Below are positions 27,446 to 35,701 of a stretch of DNA of 47,455 bases, piece by piece. This DNA comes from an uncultured Aquimarina sp. (GTDB lineage Bacteria; Bacteroidota; Bacteroidia; Flavobacteriales; Flavobacteriaceae). Location of the stretch: positions 1-47,455 of the forward strand of contig CALLUJ010000046.1 of assembly GCA_938011245.1 (NCBI GenBank). The letters are read 5' to 3'. The position numbers were made by a program, and so were the translations under genes. The notes beneath the pieces were generated by a model. It did no database searches, had not been told where the DNA came from, and worked only from the letters and a program-made list of their open reading frames with translations. Each line of letters opens with the position of its first letter. Within the stretch, counting starts at the first letter, position 1.

Positions 27446-28282
27446 CTACGCCATCATTTTAATGTTAATTAATTCTTGCTTCGTGAGTTCGCGCCATCGA
27501 CCACGAGGCAAGTCTTTTTTTGTTAACTCTCCAAATACTACACGATCCATGCGAGTTATAGTATAGCCTAGCTTTTCAAAAATTCGGGTTACAATCTTAT
27601 TCTTTTGAGAATTTAACTGTATCCCAATTTCTTTTTTAGAGTCTTCAATATACTGTAAGTCGTGTACTTTTACCACATTATTATCAATACGAACTCCTTC
27701 TAAAATTTTATCAAAGTCTACTCTAGAAAAATTCTTATCTAGCTCCAAATGATATATTTGTCGCATCCTACCAGAACTATTTAAGGCTCCTAAAAAAGTA
27801 TCATCATTAGAAAGCAATAACAAACCCGAGGTATTGCGTTCCATTTTACCCACTGGCTTTAATGGAGATTTTGCTGCATTTTGAGTAATTGCTTTTACCG
27901 ATTTCTTCTCGTTAGTTGTTGTTGATGAAATAGTAAAACCTTTGGGCTTATTTAATAATATATACGACTTTTTAACGGGGTTTACTAATTGACCATCAAA
28001 ACGAACTTCGTCGGTTAATTTTACACGATACCCCATTTCCGTAATTACTTCTCCATTAACTCGTACACTACCTGTAGATATATACAAATCGGCATCACGC
28101 CTTGTACATACTCCAGAATTTGCTATATATTTATTTAAACGAATACTATCTGGATTGGAAACCGTATTTTTTTTAGCCACAGGACGCTTTCCTTTTGGTG
28201 CTACGTAGGTTTTATCCGCAACACTTTTTCCTGTACGTTTTCCAGAATTTGGTTTCTTATTCGTTTTGCGTGGCTTAGTCAT
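27446..28282 (-). CDS. RsuA/RluB-family pseudouridine synthase with altered catalytic residue
   Basis: A basic, Lys/Arg-rich N-terminus (1-40) precedes an S4 RNA-binding domain (IRLNKYIANSGVCTRRDADLY, about 47-105) and the synthase domain (ILLNKPKGFTIS, then TRIFEKLGYTITRMDRV and TKKDLPRGRWRELT). In this family the loop reads G-R-L/M-D-x-x-T-[ST]-G with the essential Asp; here it is GKMERNTSG with Glu148 in that place, codon GAA. It may still bind rRNA but be slow or inactive. Other positions near the active site also differ from the family (SGRMRQIYHLEL, QKNKIVTRIF). The ATG at 28282 is chosen over a TTG at 28300 that lies within the promoter box. Confidence 0.88.
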   Translation of the reverse strand: MTKPRKTNKKPNSGKRTGKSVADKTYVAPKGKRPVAKKNTVSNPDSIRLNKYIANSGVCTRRDADLYISTGSVRVNGEVITEMGYRVKLTDEVRFDGQLVNPVKKSYILLNKPKGFTISSTTTNEKKSVKAITQNAAKSPLKPVGKMERNTSGLLLLSNDDTFLGALNSSGRMRQIYHLELDKNFSRVDFDKILEGVRIDNNVVKVHDLQYIEDSKKEIGIQLNSQKNKIVTRIFEKLGYTITRMDRVVFGELTKKDLPRGRWRELTKQELINIKMMA

Positions 28283-28297
28283 ACTCTTTATTTTTTG

Positions 28298-28305
28298 CAA
28301 AGATA
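28298..28305 (-). promoter_or_regulatory. -7 promoter box of the pseudouridine synthase gene
   Basis: TATCTTTG on the minus strand matches TAnnTTTG and lies 15 bases before the ATG at 28282. It overlaps the TTG at 28300, which argues against that start. Confidence 0.5.
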
Positions 28306-28521
28306 CAGTTTAATAATGAGTAACAGCTATTACTAATCGAGTAACAACAGTTCTAAATAAACCAATAGATTTGAAGTCTATAGTTTTAATTACGACTGGG
28401 AATTATTTTAACACCTTTTACGGTTATTTTTTTTGCGCATTTAAAATGTGAATAAACACCTACAAAAGAAGGTTTAAATTATTTGAAATTTTTACTACGA
28501 AAAGAACACAAGTAATTACAT

Positions 28522-29589
28522 TTATATTTTACTGGCTCTATTTTGAAGTAAAGAATCTGCAATTACCAATGCCCCCATAGCTTCTACTATGGCAACAGCT
28601 CTTGGCACTACACATGGGTCGTGACGACCTTTTCCAGACATAGTTACTATTTCTCCTTTTTTATCTATTGTTTCTTGATCTTGCATTATAGTAGCTACAG
28701 GTTTAAAAGCAACATCAAAATAAATATCCATTCCGTTAGAAATCCCTCCTTGGATTCCTCCAGAAAAGTTGGTTTTTGTAGTTCCATCCTCGTTAAACAA
28801 GTCGTTATGCTGACTCCCCTTTAAAGAAGCTCCATCAAAGCCACTACCGTATTGAAATCCTTTAACTGCATTAATAGAAAGCATAGCTTTTCCTAACTCT
28901 GCGTGCAAACGATCAAAAACAGGCTCCCCTAAACCAACTGGCACTCCTTTAATTACACAACTTACAATACCTCCAACTGTATCGCCTTCTTTTCGAATTT
29001 GTTTAATATAATTTTCCATTTCTACAGCCATGTCCTTATCTGGACAACGCACTATATTTGCTTCCGTTTGGGATAAGTCTAAATCTGTATATGGTTTATT
29101 CAATTTAATATGCCCCACTCCACTTACATAAGCCTGAAAAGTAATTCCGTTTAGCACTTGTTTAGCTATAGCACCTGCGACTACTCTGCAAGCTGTTTCT
29201 CTTGCCGAAGAACGACCTCCTCCTCGGTAATCTCGTACATCCCCATATTTCTTGTAGTAAGTATAATCGGCATGGGAAGGGCGAAAAGAATCTTTGATAT
29301 GTGAATAGTCTTTAGATTTTTGATTGGCATTTCTAATTAAAAACCCAATAGAAGTCCCCGTGGTTACTCCTTCAAAAATGCCTGACAAAAATTCTACTGT
29401 ATCTGGTTCTTTACGTTGCGTTACAATGGCTGATTGCCCTGGTTTTCTTCGGTCTAATTCTTTTTGGATTTCATCAAAGTCAATAGCTACTCCAGCGGGG
29501 CAACCATCAATTACTCCACCAATTCCCACTCCATGGGACTCTCCAAAAGTAGTTACCTTAAAAATTTTCCCAAAGCTATTCCCTGCCAT
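28522..29589 (-). CDS. aroC: Chorismate synthase
   Basis: The 355-residue enzyme makes chorismate from 5-enolpyruvylshikimate-3-phosphate, needing reduced FMN, at the end of the shikimate pathway. Signatures are [17 protein letters not shown] at the start, [27 protein letters not shown] residues about 90-120, [21 protein letters not shown], and [13 protein letters not shown] near the C-terminus. A TATTTTTG -7 box lies upstream. It is transcribed alone; no other shikimate gene is present in the window. Confidence 0.97.
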   Translation of the reverse strand: MAGNSFGKIFKVTTFGESHGVGIGGVIDGCPAGVAIDFDEIQKELDRRKPGQSAIVTQRKEPDTVEFLSGIFEGVTTGTSIGFLIRNANQKSKDYSHIKDSFRPSHADYTYYKKYGDVRDYRGGGRSSARETACRVVAGAIAKQVLNGITFQAYVSGVGHIKLNKPYTDLDLSQTEANIVRCPDKDMAVEMENYIKQIRKEGDTVGGIVSCVIKGVPVGLGEPVFDRLHAELGKAMLSINAVKGFQYGSGFDGASLKGSQHNDLFNEDGTTKTNFSGGIQGGISNGMDIYFDVAFKPVATIMQDQETIDKKGEIVTMSGKGRHDPCVVPRAVAIVEAMGALVIADSLLQNRASKI

Positions 29590-29604
29590 AATTTAATTTT
29601 TGAG

Positions 29605-29612
29605 CAAAAATA
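29605..29612 (-). promoter_or_regulatory. -7 promoter box of aroC
   Basis: TATTTTTG on the minus strand fits TAnnTTTG and ends 15 bases before the aroC ATG, giving a short leader. Confidence 0.5.
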
Positions 29613-29703
29613 CAGCTTCGCTTAGACTTTTACTAATTTTTGAGAATGGCTTATTAAACTAGATTAAATGCTTTTAAGCATATCGTAATTTTCTACTATT
29701 AGG

Positions 29704-30600
29704 CTACAAAATTTGTTCTAGTATCTTGTTACTAGAATCTTGATAATTAAACCAAGTAACCGTTTCGTCTTTACGATACCACGTAAGTTGTCTTTTAGCA
29801 AAACGTCGAGTATTCTTTTTAATTTCCGAAACAGCAAAATCCAATTCCCATTCTCCATCAAAATACTTAAACAATTCTTTATATCCTACAGTATTTAATG
29901 CATTTAACTGTTTGTTGGGATATACAGATTTCGCTTCTTCTATTAATCCATTTTGAATCATTAAATCTACACGTAAATTAATTCTATCATAAATAATTTG
30001 CCTATTGGCATGGAGTCCTATTTTTACAACCTCGAAAGGGCGTTTTTCTTTTTCTTTATTAAGAAAGCTAGAAAAAGCTTGTCCACTACTTAAACAAACC
30101 TCAACAGCTCTAATAACTCGTTGGGGGTTTTGCAATGCTACTTTCTCATAATACTTTGGATCTTTCTCTTTCAATATTTGAGAGAGTGCCGCTAAACCTT
30201 CAGATTCATATATTTTAAGTACTGTTGCTTTAACTTCTGGAGTTACTTTTGGAAAAACATCTAGCCCCTTACAAACAGCATCTACATACAAGCCCGAACC
30301 ACCTACCATAATTGCTATATTATTTTTCTTAAAAATACGGTTTAAAATTTGAAGTGCTTCTTTTTCAAAATCGCCCACACTGTATGCCTCATGAATACTA
30401 ATGTGCTGTATGCAATGGTGTTTTACTGCGGTAAGCTCCTCTTTATTAGGCACAGCAGTTCCTATAGTCATTTCTTTATAAAACTGTCTACTATCGGCAG
30501 ATATAATTTCTGTTTTAAAATGTTGTGCTAATTGAATTCCCATAGCGGTTTTCCCTATAGCAGTAGGCCCTATAATTGCTATCAATTTATTACTCATCAT
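29704..30600 (-). CDS. miaA: tRNA dimethylallyltransferase
   Basis: MiaA adds an isopentenyl group to A37 of tRNAs that read codons starting with U. The P-loop GPTAIGKTA, the SADSRQFYKEMTIGTA substrate motif, GGSGLYVDAVCKGLD and AKRQLTWYRKDETVTWF are all family signatures. The frame is open to 30651, but starts at 30615 or 30612 would overlap the end of the ion-channel gene; the paired ATG codons at 30600/30597 place MSNKLIAIIG at the normal N-terminus. The gene follows the channel gene by about four bases, so the two are probably cotranscribed. Confidence 0.95.
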   Translation of the reverse strand: MMSNKLIAIIGPTAIGKTAMGIQLAQHFKTEIISADSRQFYKEMTIGTAVPNKEELTAVKHHCIQHISIHEAYSVGDFEKEALQILNRIFKKNNIAIMVGGSGLYVDAVCKGLDVFPKVTPEVKATVLKIYESEGLAALSQILKEKDPKYYEKVALQNPQRVIRAVEVCLSSGQAFSSFLNKEKEKRPFEVVKIGLHANRQIIYDRINLRVDLMIQNGLIEEAKSVYPNKQLNALNTVGYKELFKYFDGEWELDFAVSEIKKNTRRFAKRQLTWYRKDETVTWFNYQDSSNKILEQIL

Positions 30601-30604
30601 TTTA

Positions 30605-31417
30605 TCATTCATCATCAAAAGCTTGTCCACAAATGTGGCAATAAGAAGCATTTTTTGTTATCTGATTAGTATAGCAGCTTTTACATTTTAATTGTTTTGC
30701 CTTTTGTGTATTTTCATTTTTCACATACTCTGCGCTTACAATTCCTGTAGGCACTGCTAAAACGCCATAACCTAAAATCATTACTACAGAGGCTAATAAT
30801 TGCCCTAATGGTGTTGCTGGTGCAATATCGCCAAAGCCAACTGTAGTCATGGTAACGATACACCAATATACACTTTTAGGAATGCTTGTAAATCCGTTTT
30901 CTGCTCCTTCTATTAGATACATTACTGTTCCCAGAATAATACAAAAAATAACAATAAATACTAAAAATACTGATATTTTTACTCTACTAGCCTTTAATGC
31001 GTTTACTAATTTATTAGATTCTCCAATATACCGTGCTAGTTTTAATAGTCTAAATACACGTAATAACCGTAAGGCTCTTATAGCAATTAATGCATTAGAG
31101 CCTAATGCAAAAAACGCAAGATATTTTGGAAGTACAGACAGTAAATCGATAATTCCTAAACCGCTAAAAATATATTTAAAAGGTTTTTTGGAAACAAAGA
31201 TGCGCAATGCATATTCTGTCGAAAACATAATGGTAATTACCCATTCTGCAATACTAAATAGTTCTTCATATTTAGCATTAATATTCTCTATACTTTCTAA
31301 CATTACCAATAGAATACTTAAAAGTATAAATACTAACAAAGCAATATCAAAAGCCAAACCTCCTGGGGTATCTGCCTTAAAAATAATATTGTAAATACGC
31401 TGTTTTATCAATTTCAT
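30605..31417 (-). CDS. Voltage-gated-type potassium channel with C-terminal zinc ribbon
   Basis: This 270-residue six-helix channel subunit has an S4-like helix with regularly spaced Arg (ALRLLRVFRLLKLARYI, about 115-132) and a selectivity filter TMTTVGFGD before the last helix, indicating K+ selectivity. Beyond S6 the cytoplasmic tail ends in a four-Cys zinc ribbon (CKSCYTNQ, then CHICGQAF), an addition seen in some Bacteroidota ion transporters. The ligand sensed by this domain, if any, is unknown. The gene overlaps the extended miaA frame and follows the exonuclease gene by 10 bases. Confidence 0.92.
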   Translation of the reverse strand: MKLIKQRIYNIIFKADTPGGLAFDIALLVFILLSILLVMLESIENINAKYEELFSIAEWVITIMFSTEYALRIFVSKKPFKYIFSGLGIIDLLSVLPKYLAFFALGSNALIAIRALRLLRVFRLLKLARYIGESNKLVNALKASRVKISVFLVFIVIFCIILGTVMYLIEGAENGFTSIPKSVYWCIVTMTTVGFGDIAPATPLGQLLASVVMILGYGVLAVPTGIVSAEYVKNENTQKAKQLKCKSCYTNQITKNASYCHICGQAFDDE

Positions 31418-31427
31418 AGCTTTACAT

Positions 31428-32795
31428 TTATGCTTCCGGAATTTTTTGCTCTTTTAATTTACGATTTCTTCGTATTTCGGATTGAATAATATGCTGCGCA
31501 TTTTTGCTATGCTTCATAGGGGTAATTAACGAGTGTATAATTTTCATTGAAGAGATTTGATGATTCAGTTTAAAAAAACCGAATCCTTTAAACACTCCAT
31601 CTTCTATTAAAATTAAACTCTTTTCTCCTGTTTCCCTTCCATAACCAATTAGGAGTGTATTTTTATTTTTAAAAGTATATTTTGCTATAATGGTTCGTAC
31701 CCTATCGTTGTATGCGTCTTTAGATTCTTCCTCTAAACAGGCTCCTGCACAGTCCTGAGTATCATATTTTTCGCAATTCCCCTTACCTACATAAACTCCT
31801 ATATATTTTTCGCATAACCCATAAGTATGACTTATACGATTTAAAAAACTTTTTCCTGAATCTCTATTGGTAAAAGTTAAAATATGTTTTTTACGACCAT
31901 CTGCTTTCATTAATTTTAGATGAATATACCCGTGATCGTCCGTAATAGGATATAAGGCGTGTGTATAATTTTGAGCTTTCACCGCCTTAGCGTATTTAGG
32001 TTTAAGGCGCTGCTTTTCTTCATTTTCAATAAGTGAAGCTATCATTTCTGAACCTGTTAATTCAAATCGAATATGTTCCACTTCTTTTTGTACTTGAATT
32101 GCTTTCTTTTGGGTGCTTGTAAAAAATTGATTTACTCGTTTTTTTATATTTTTACTTTTAGCCAAATAAATAATTTCATTGTCTGCATTATAACAATAAA
32201 ACACCCCTATTTTAGTAGGTAAATCTCTAACTAAGTTATGTAGCTTAACATCAAATTGTACCGTAAGATTTCTTACGTTTTTAGAAATAATTTCTTTATT
32301 TAAGTCTTTTTGTAATAACAACTTAAATAGCTCTACGGTTGCTAAGGCATCTCCATTGGCACGATGCCTATCGGCTATGGGAATTCCTAATGATCTTACT
32401 AGCTTTCCTAAACTATGCGAAGGCTGTTCTGGCATAAGTTTCTGGGAGAGTTCTACCGTACACAAACTCTGTCGTTGGTATTCATATCCTAACCTACCAA
32501 ATTCCGTACTTAATATTCGATAGTCAAACTGTGCGTTATGGGCTACAATAATACAATTAGTAGTAATTTCTATAATTCGTTTAGCTACCTCATAAAACTT
32601 TGGTGCACTTTGTAGCATTTTAGAATTAATACCTGTTAATTTTACTACATATTCATCAATTTCTCTTTCTGGATTTATTAATGAAATAAATTGATCTATT
32701 ACTTTGTGTCCATCAAATTTATATATAGCAATTTCTGTAATTCCTTCTTCATTGAATTTCCCTCCAGTACTTTCTATGTCGAGTATTGCGTACAA
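31428..32795 (-). CDS. DnaQ-type exonuclease fused to a GIY-YIG-like nuclease domain
   Basis: The N-terminal part (1-165) is a DEDDh exonuclease: ILDIESTGG (Asp, Glu), VKLTGINSKML, VAHNAQFDYRIL and HRANGDALATV. After a linker, residues about 200-290 resemble a UvrC/Cho-type GIY-YIG domain (KIGVFYCYNADNEIIYLAKSKNIKKR, ENEEKQRLKPKYAK) and a further C-terminal region has a Cys cluster (CEKYDTQDCAGAC). The architecture suggests repair-type DNA processing. The GIY tyrosines are substituted, so the second domain may be weak. The start is the TTG at 32795, directly after an in-frame TAA, and gives the usual YAILDIE start. Confidence 0.9.
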   Translation of the reverse strand: MYAILDIESTGGKFNEEGITEIAIYKFDGHKVIDQFISLINPEREIDEYVVKLTGINSKMLQSAPKFYEVAKRIIEITTNCIIVAHNAQFDYRILSTEFGRLGYEYQRQSLCTVELSQKLMPEQPSHSLGKLVRSLGIPIADRHRANGDALATVELFKLLLQKDLNKEIISKNVRNLTVQFDVKLHNLVRDLPTKIGVFYCYNADNEIIYLAKSKNIKKRVNQFFTSTQKKAIQVQKEVEHIRFELTGSEMIASLIENEEKQRLKPKYAKAVKAQNYTHALYPITDDHGYIHLKLMKADGRKKHILTFTNRDSGKSFLNRISHTYGLCEKYIGVYVGKGNCEKYDTQDCAGACLEEESKDAYNDRVRTIIAKYTFKNKNTLLIGYGRETGEKSLILIEDGVFKGFGFFKLNHQISSMKIIHSLITPMKHSKNAQHIIQSEIRRNRKLKEQKIPEA

Positions 32796-32893
32796 TTATT
32801 AATTATTGGTATTTAATTTTCAGTCCTTTTGTTTTCTATATGCTCTTCCTCTTAGCTCTCAATAATTAAGAGATCATATTTCAATACTGAAAC

Positions 32894-33556
32894 CTAATTT
32901 CTTTCTCCAAAAATAGCACTTCCTATTCTAATCATGGTACTTCCACATTCTATAGCTAATGGATAATCGCCACTCATTCCCATAGACAGCGTTTGCATTA
33001 TTATATTAGCTGTTACTATATTCTTTAATTCTTCAAAGGTTTGTTTTAGAAACAAAAACTCTTTTTTAATTTGAGCATTATTATTGGTAAATGTTGCCAT
33101 TCCCATTAAGCCTGTAATTTTAATATTCTGAAAAGACAGCAACTCTTTATTGTTTAAAATAGCTATTAAAGCTTCTTTTTCTAAGCCAAATTTAGAGTCC
33201 TCGCTAGCTATTTTAAGTTGTAATAAGCAATTAATAGTCGTGTTTTGCTTTTGGGCTTGTTTATTAATCTCTTTTAACAATTTAAAACTATCAACTGCAT
33301 GTATGGTATGTACATAAGGAGCCATATATTTAACTTTATTAGTCTGTACATGGCCTATCATATGCCATTGTATATCCTTTGGAAGTTGTTCCCATTTTTG
33401 GGTCATTTCCTGAATTTTATTTTCCCCAAAAATACGCTGACCTGCCTTATATGCTTCTTCTAAACTTACAAGGGGCTTTGTTTTAGACACTGCTACTAAA
33501 GTAACCTGCTTAGGGATTTTATGTAATAAAGAATCTATATTTTGAGAAATACTCAT
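32894..33556 (-). CDS. YggS/PROSC-family pyridoxal phosphate homeostasis protein
   Basis: The 220-residue single-domain PLP-binding barrel is related to alanine racemase but lacks its second domain. Lys25 in LVAVSKTKP is the PLP Schiff-base residue; FGENKIQEMTQKW, WHMIGHVQTNKVKY, MGMSGDYPLAIECGSTMIRIGSAIFG are family hallmarks. It buffers PLP and affects amino-acid metabolism in other bacteria. It is followed downstream, after a gap, by the exonuclease gene, and preceded six bases upstream by an oxidoreductase gene, suggesting cotranscription. Confidence 0.95.
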   Translation of the reverse strand: MSISQNIDSLLHKIPKQVTLVAVSKTKPLVSLEEAYKAGQRIFGENKIQEMTQKWEQLPKDIQWHMIGHVQTNKVKYMAPYVHTIHAVDSFKLLKEINKQAQKQNTTINCLLQLKIASEDSKFGLEKEALIAILNNKELLSFQNIKITGLMGMATFTNNNAQIKKEFLFLKQTFEELKNIVTANIIMQTLSMGMSGDYPLAIECGSTMIRIGSAIFGERN

Positions 33557-33562
33557 ACGTTA

Positions 33563-34522
33563 TTAAAAGTCTTCAATTATTTGTATCGCTACTTTTAAGG
33601 CTTCGGTAGCCTGCTCTAAGCTTACAATAGGTGTTGTATCGTTTTTAATAGCTTCTGCAAAAGCATCTAACTCATCTAAAATAGCGTTGTTATTGCTTAT
33701 AACAGGGTTATCAAAATAGATTTGCTTTTTTACACCTTCTGCATTTTGAAGAATCATATCGAAATCCCCTTCCACTTTTGGGGCTTCTTTCATTTTTACC
33801 ACTTCACATCTTTTTTCAAAAAAGTCTACGGAAATATATGCGTCTTTTTGAAAAAATCTACTTTTGCGCATATTTTTTAACGAAATTCTACTTGCAGTAA
33901 GGTTTGCTACACAGCCATTTTCAAATTCGATACGAGCATTGGCAATGTCTGGAGTTTCACTAATTACCGCTACACCATTAGCCGAAATATTTTTTACTTC
34001 AGAATTCACAACACTTAATATAGCGTCTATATCGTGAATCATTAAATCTAATACTACAGGAACATCGGTACCACGAGGGTTAAACTCTGCCAAACGATGT
34101 GTTTCTATAAACATTGGATTATTTATTTTAGAATTTACTCCTGTAAATGCTGGATTAAAACGCTCTACATGTCCTACTTGACCTTTTACTTTATGCTTTT
34201 TAGCTAAGGCAATTAACTCCTTTGCTTCTGCAACGGTATTGGTTATTGGCTTTTCTATAAATACATGCTTTCCTTTTTCGATGGCTTGCTTAGCCGTTTC
34301 AAAATGAGCAAATGTTGGAGTTACAATGTCTACGACATCTACCGTTTCTATTAGTTTTGTAATAGAGTCGAAATACGTATATCCAAATTCTTTAACAATT
34401 TGTTTAGCATGTATTTCATCGGCATCGTAAAAACCTACCAATTCGTATTTTTTTGATTGATTGAGAAGACGTAGGTGTATTTTTCCTAAATGTCCTGCGC
34501 CAAGAACTCCTACTTTAAGCAT
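33563..34522 (-). CDS. Gfo/Idh/MocA-family oxidoreductase
   Basis: The 319-residue NAD(P)-dependent enzyme has an N-terminal Rossmann motif GVLGAGHLGKIHLR, the family signature HVFIEKPITNTVAEAKEL, and a C-terminal alpha/beta domain with HDIDAILSVV. The family reduces or oxidises sugars and related polyols; the substrate of this member cannot be told from the sequence or neighbours. It is six bases from the YggS-family gene. Confidence 0.9.
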   Translation of the reverse strand: MLKVGVLGAGHLGKIHLRLLNQSKKYELVGFYDADEIHAKQIVKEFGYTYFDSITKLIETVDVVDIVTPTFAHFETAKQAIEKGKHVFIEKPITNTVAEAKELIALAKKHKVKGQVGHVERFNPAFTGVNSKINNPMFIETHRLAEFNPRGTDVPVVLDLMIHDIDAILSVVNSEVKNISANGVAVISETPDIANARIEFENGCVANLTASRISLKNMRKSRFFQKDAYISVDFFEKRCEVVKMKEAPKVEGDFDMILQNAEGVKKQIYFDNPVISNNNAILDELDAFAEAIKNDTTPIVSLEQATEALKVAIQIIEDF

Positions 34523-34679
34523 AAAAAAGTGTTTTCCACAAAAATAGGATTTAGAATTGAATAAAGAGATATTAGAAGTTAGATTTGAATGTTAAGAAGT
34601 CTGATATTAGATTATAAAACAAAATAGCGCCAAAAAAAGTGTTTAAATCTACTTTTTTATAAAACAATAATAATCAAAA

Positions 34680-35246
34680 TTATAAAACTCCAACTTCATT
34701 CAACGTTTCATATACTAAATGGGTCGGCAAACCTACCACATTAAAATAACTCCCTTCTATTCGATCTATACCTATTAAACCTATCCACTCTTGTATTCCA
34801 TAAGCACCTGCTTTATCCAAAGGTCGATATTTTTCTACGTAATGGCTTACTTCATTTTCTGTAAGAGATTTAAAGTGTACTCGAGTAATGAAGTTTTTAA
34901 CAACCTGCTGATTTTTGGTGGTAAAACAAACAGAAGATATTACCTCGTGCCATGCATTACTCATTCCCATAATCATTTGTTTAGCCTGGACTAAATTTTT
35001 AGGTTTCCCCAACGCTTTTTCGTTATGCCAAACAATAGTGTCGCTCGTTATCACAATCTCATCGTTTTTAACAGAATCTTTAAAAGCTTTCGCCTTTAGT
35101 ACAGATAAGTAATCTGTAATTGCTGTTCCCTTCAAGTGTTCAGGGTATATCTCATCAACAGGTTTTAACTGAATTTCAAAATTCAATTCCAATTCTTTCA
35201 AAAATTGTTGTCTTCGCGGAGAACCAGAGGCTAAAATAATTTTCAT
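34680..35246 (-). CDS. Maf-like nucleoside triphosphate pyrophosphatase
   Basis: The 188-residue Maf protein hydrolyses non-canonical or modified nucleoside triphosphates to monophosphates. ILASGSPRRQQFLKEL at the start, SDTIVWHNEKALGKPKN, KYRPLDKAGAYGIQEW and GSYFNVVGLPTHLV are conserved. The ATG at 35246 is chosen; a TTG at 35252 would add two residues. An SdpI-family pseudogene lies immediately upstream. Confidence 0.94.
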   Translation of the reverse strand: MKIILASGSPRRQQFLKELELNFEIQLKPVDEIYPEHLKGTAITDYLSVLKAKAFKDSVKNDEIVITSDTIVWHNEKALGKPKNLVQAKQMIMGMSNAWHEVISSVCFTTKNQQVVKNFITRVHFKSLTENEVSHYVEKYRPLDKAGAYGIQEWIGLIGIDRIEGSYFNVVGLPTHLVYETLNEVGVL

Positions 35247-35267
35247 TTGCAAATTAAATAGTAATAA

Positions 35268-35615
35268 TTAATTAGAAAAACGCTTTTTTAATTGATTTTC
35301 TGTTTTGTACATCAAAAAAACAATTTCGAATACTAGTATAATTAAAATATACCATGGAAACCAGCTTTTTGGCATATTAACAAACAAAAAAATTAAAGCT
35401 AGTAAAACATTCAATAGTCCAATGCTTCCCAACAACCCTGAACTATAAACTTGGGCAAAATCCTATGCTTCTTGAGACTTCAAGGACTTTTTGGTACGAT
35501 AACCGTATCCAGGATTAATTCCCTTAGGGGGATCGTACTTCATACCAAAACCTATAAACATAAAGATTAGTCCTAAAATACCAAATCCAGTAAATAATGG
35601 AGATTCAAAATACAT
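35268..35615 (-). pseudogene. SdpI-family membrane protein interrupted by one amber codon
   Basis: Reading from the ATG at 35615 gives a hydrophobic helix, then NPGYGYRTKKSLKSQEA, then a stop TAG at 35463-35465, then DFAQVYSSGLLGS, two more hydrophobic stretches and a stop at 35268-35270. SdpI-family proteins have GYRT-x-x-S-x-x-S-x-x-A/E-W-x-x-A at this place, so the amber codon replaces the conserved Trp (TGG to TAG, one base). The remainder of the frame (116 codons) is intact, so it is a very recent loss or a base error. Its role, by homology, would be in membrane signalling or resistance; unknown here. Confidence 0.8.
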
Positions 35616-35675
35616 TTTTGATTATTTTACTTGAAAAAGTAACCATTACTCCTAAGTAATATACTGTAAAAATAG

Positions 35676-35683
35676 TACATTTG
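35676..35683 (+). promoter_or_regulatory. -7 promoter box of the leuB-like gene
   Basis: TACATTTG matches TAnnTTTG; its last bases include the TTG at 35681. That makes the ATG at 35702 the likely start. Confidence 0.45.
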
Positions 35684-35701
35684 AGTAAAGAAGTAATTGA
35701 T

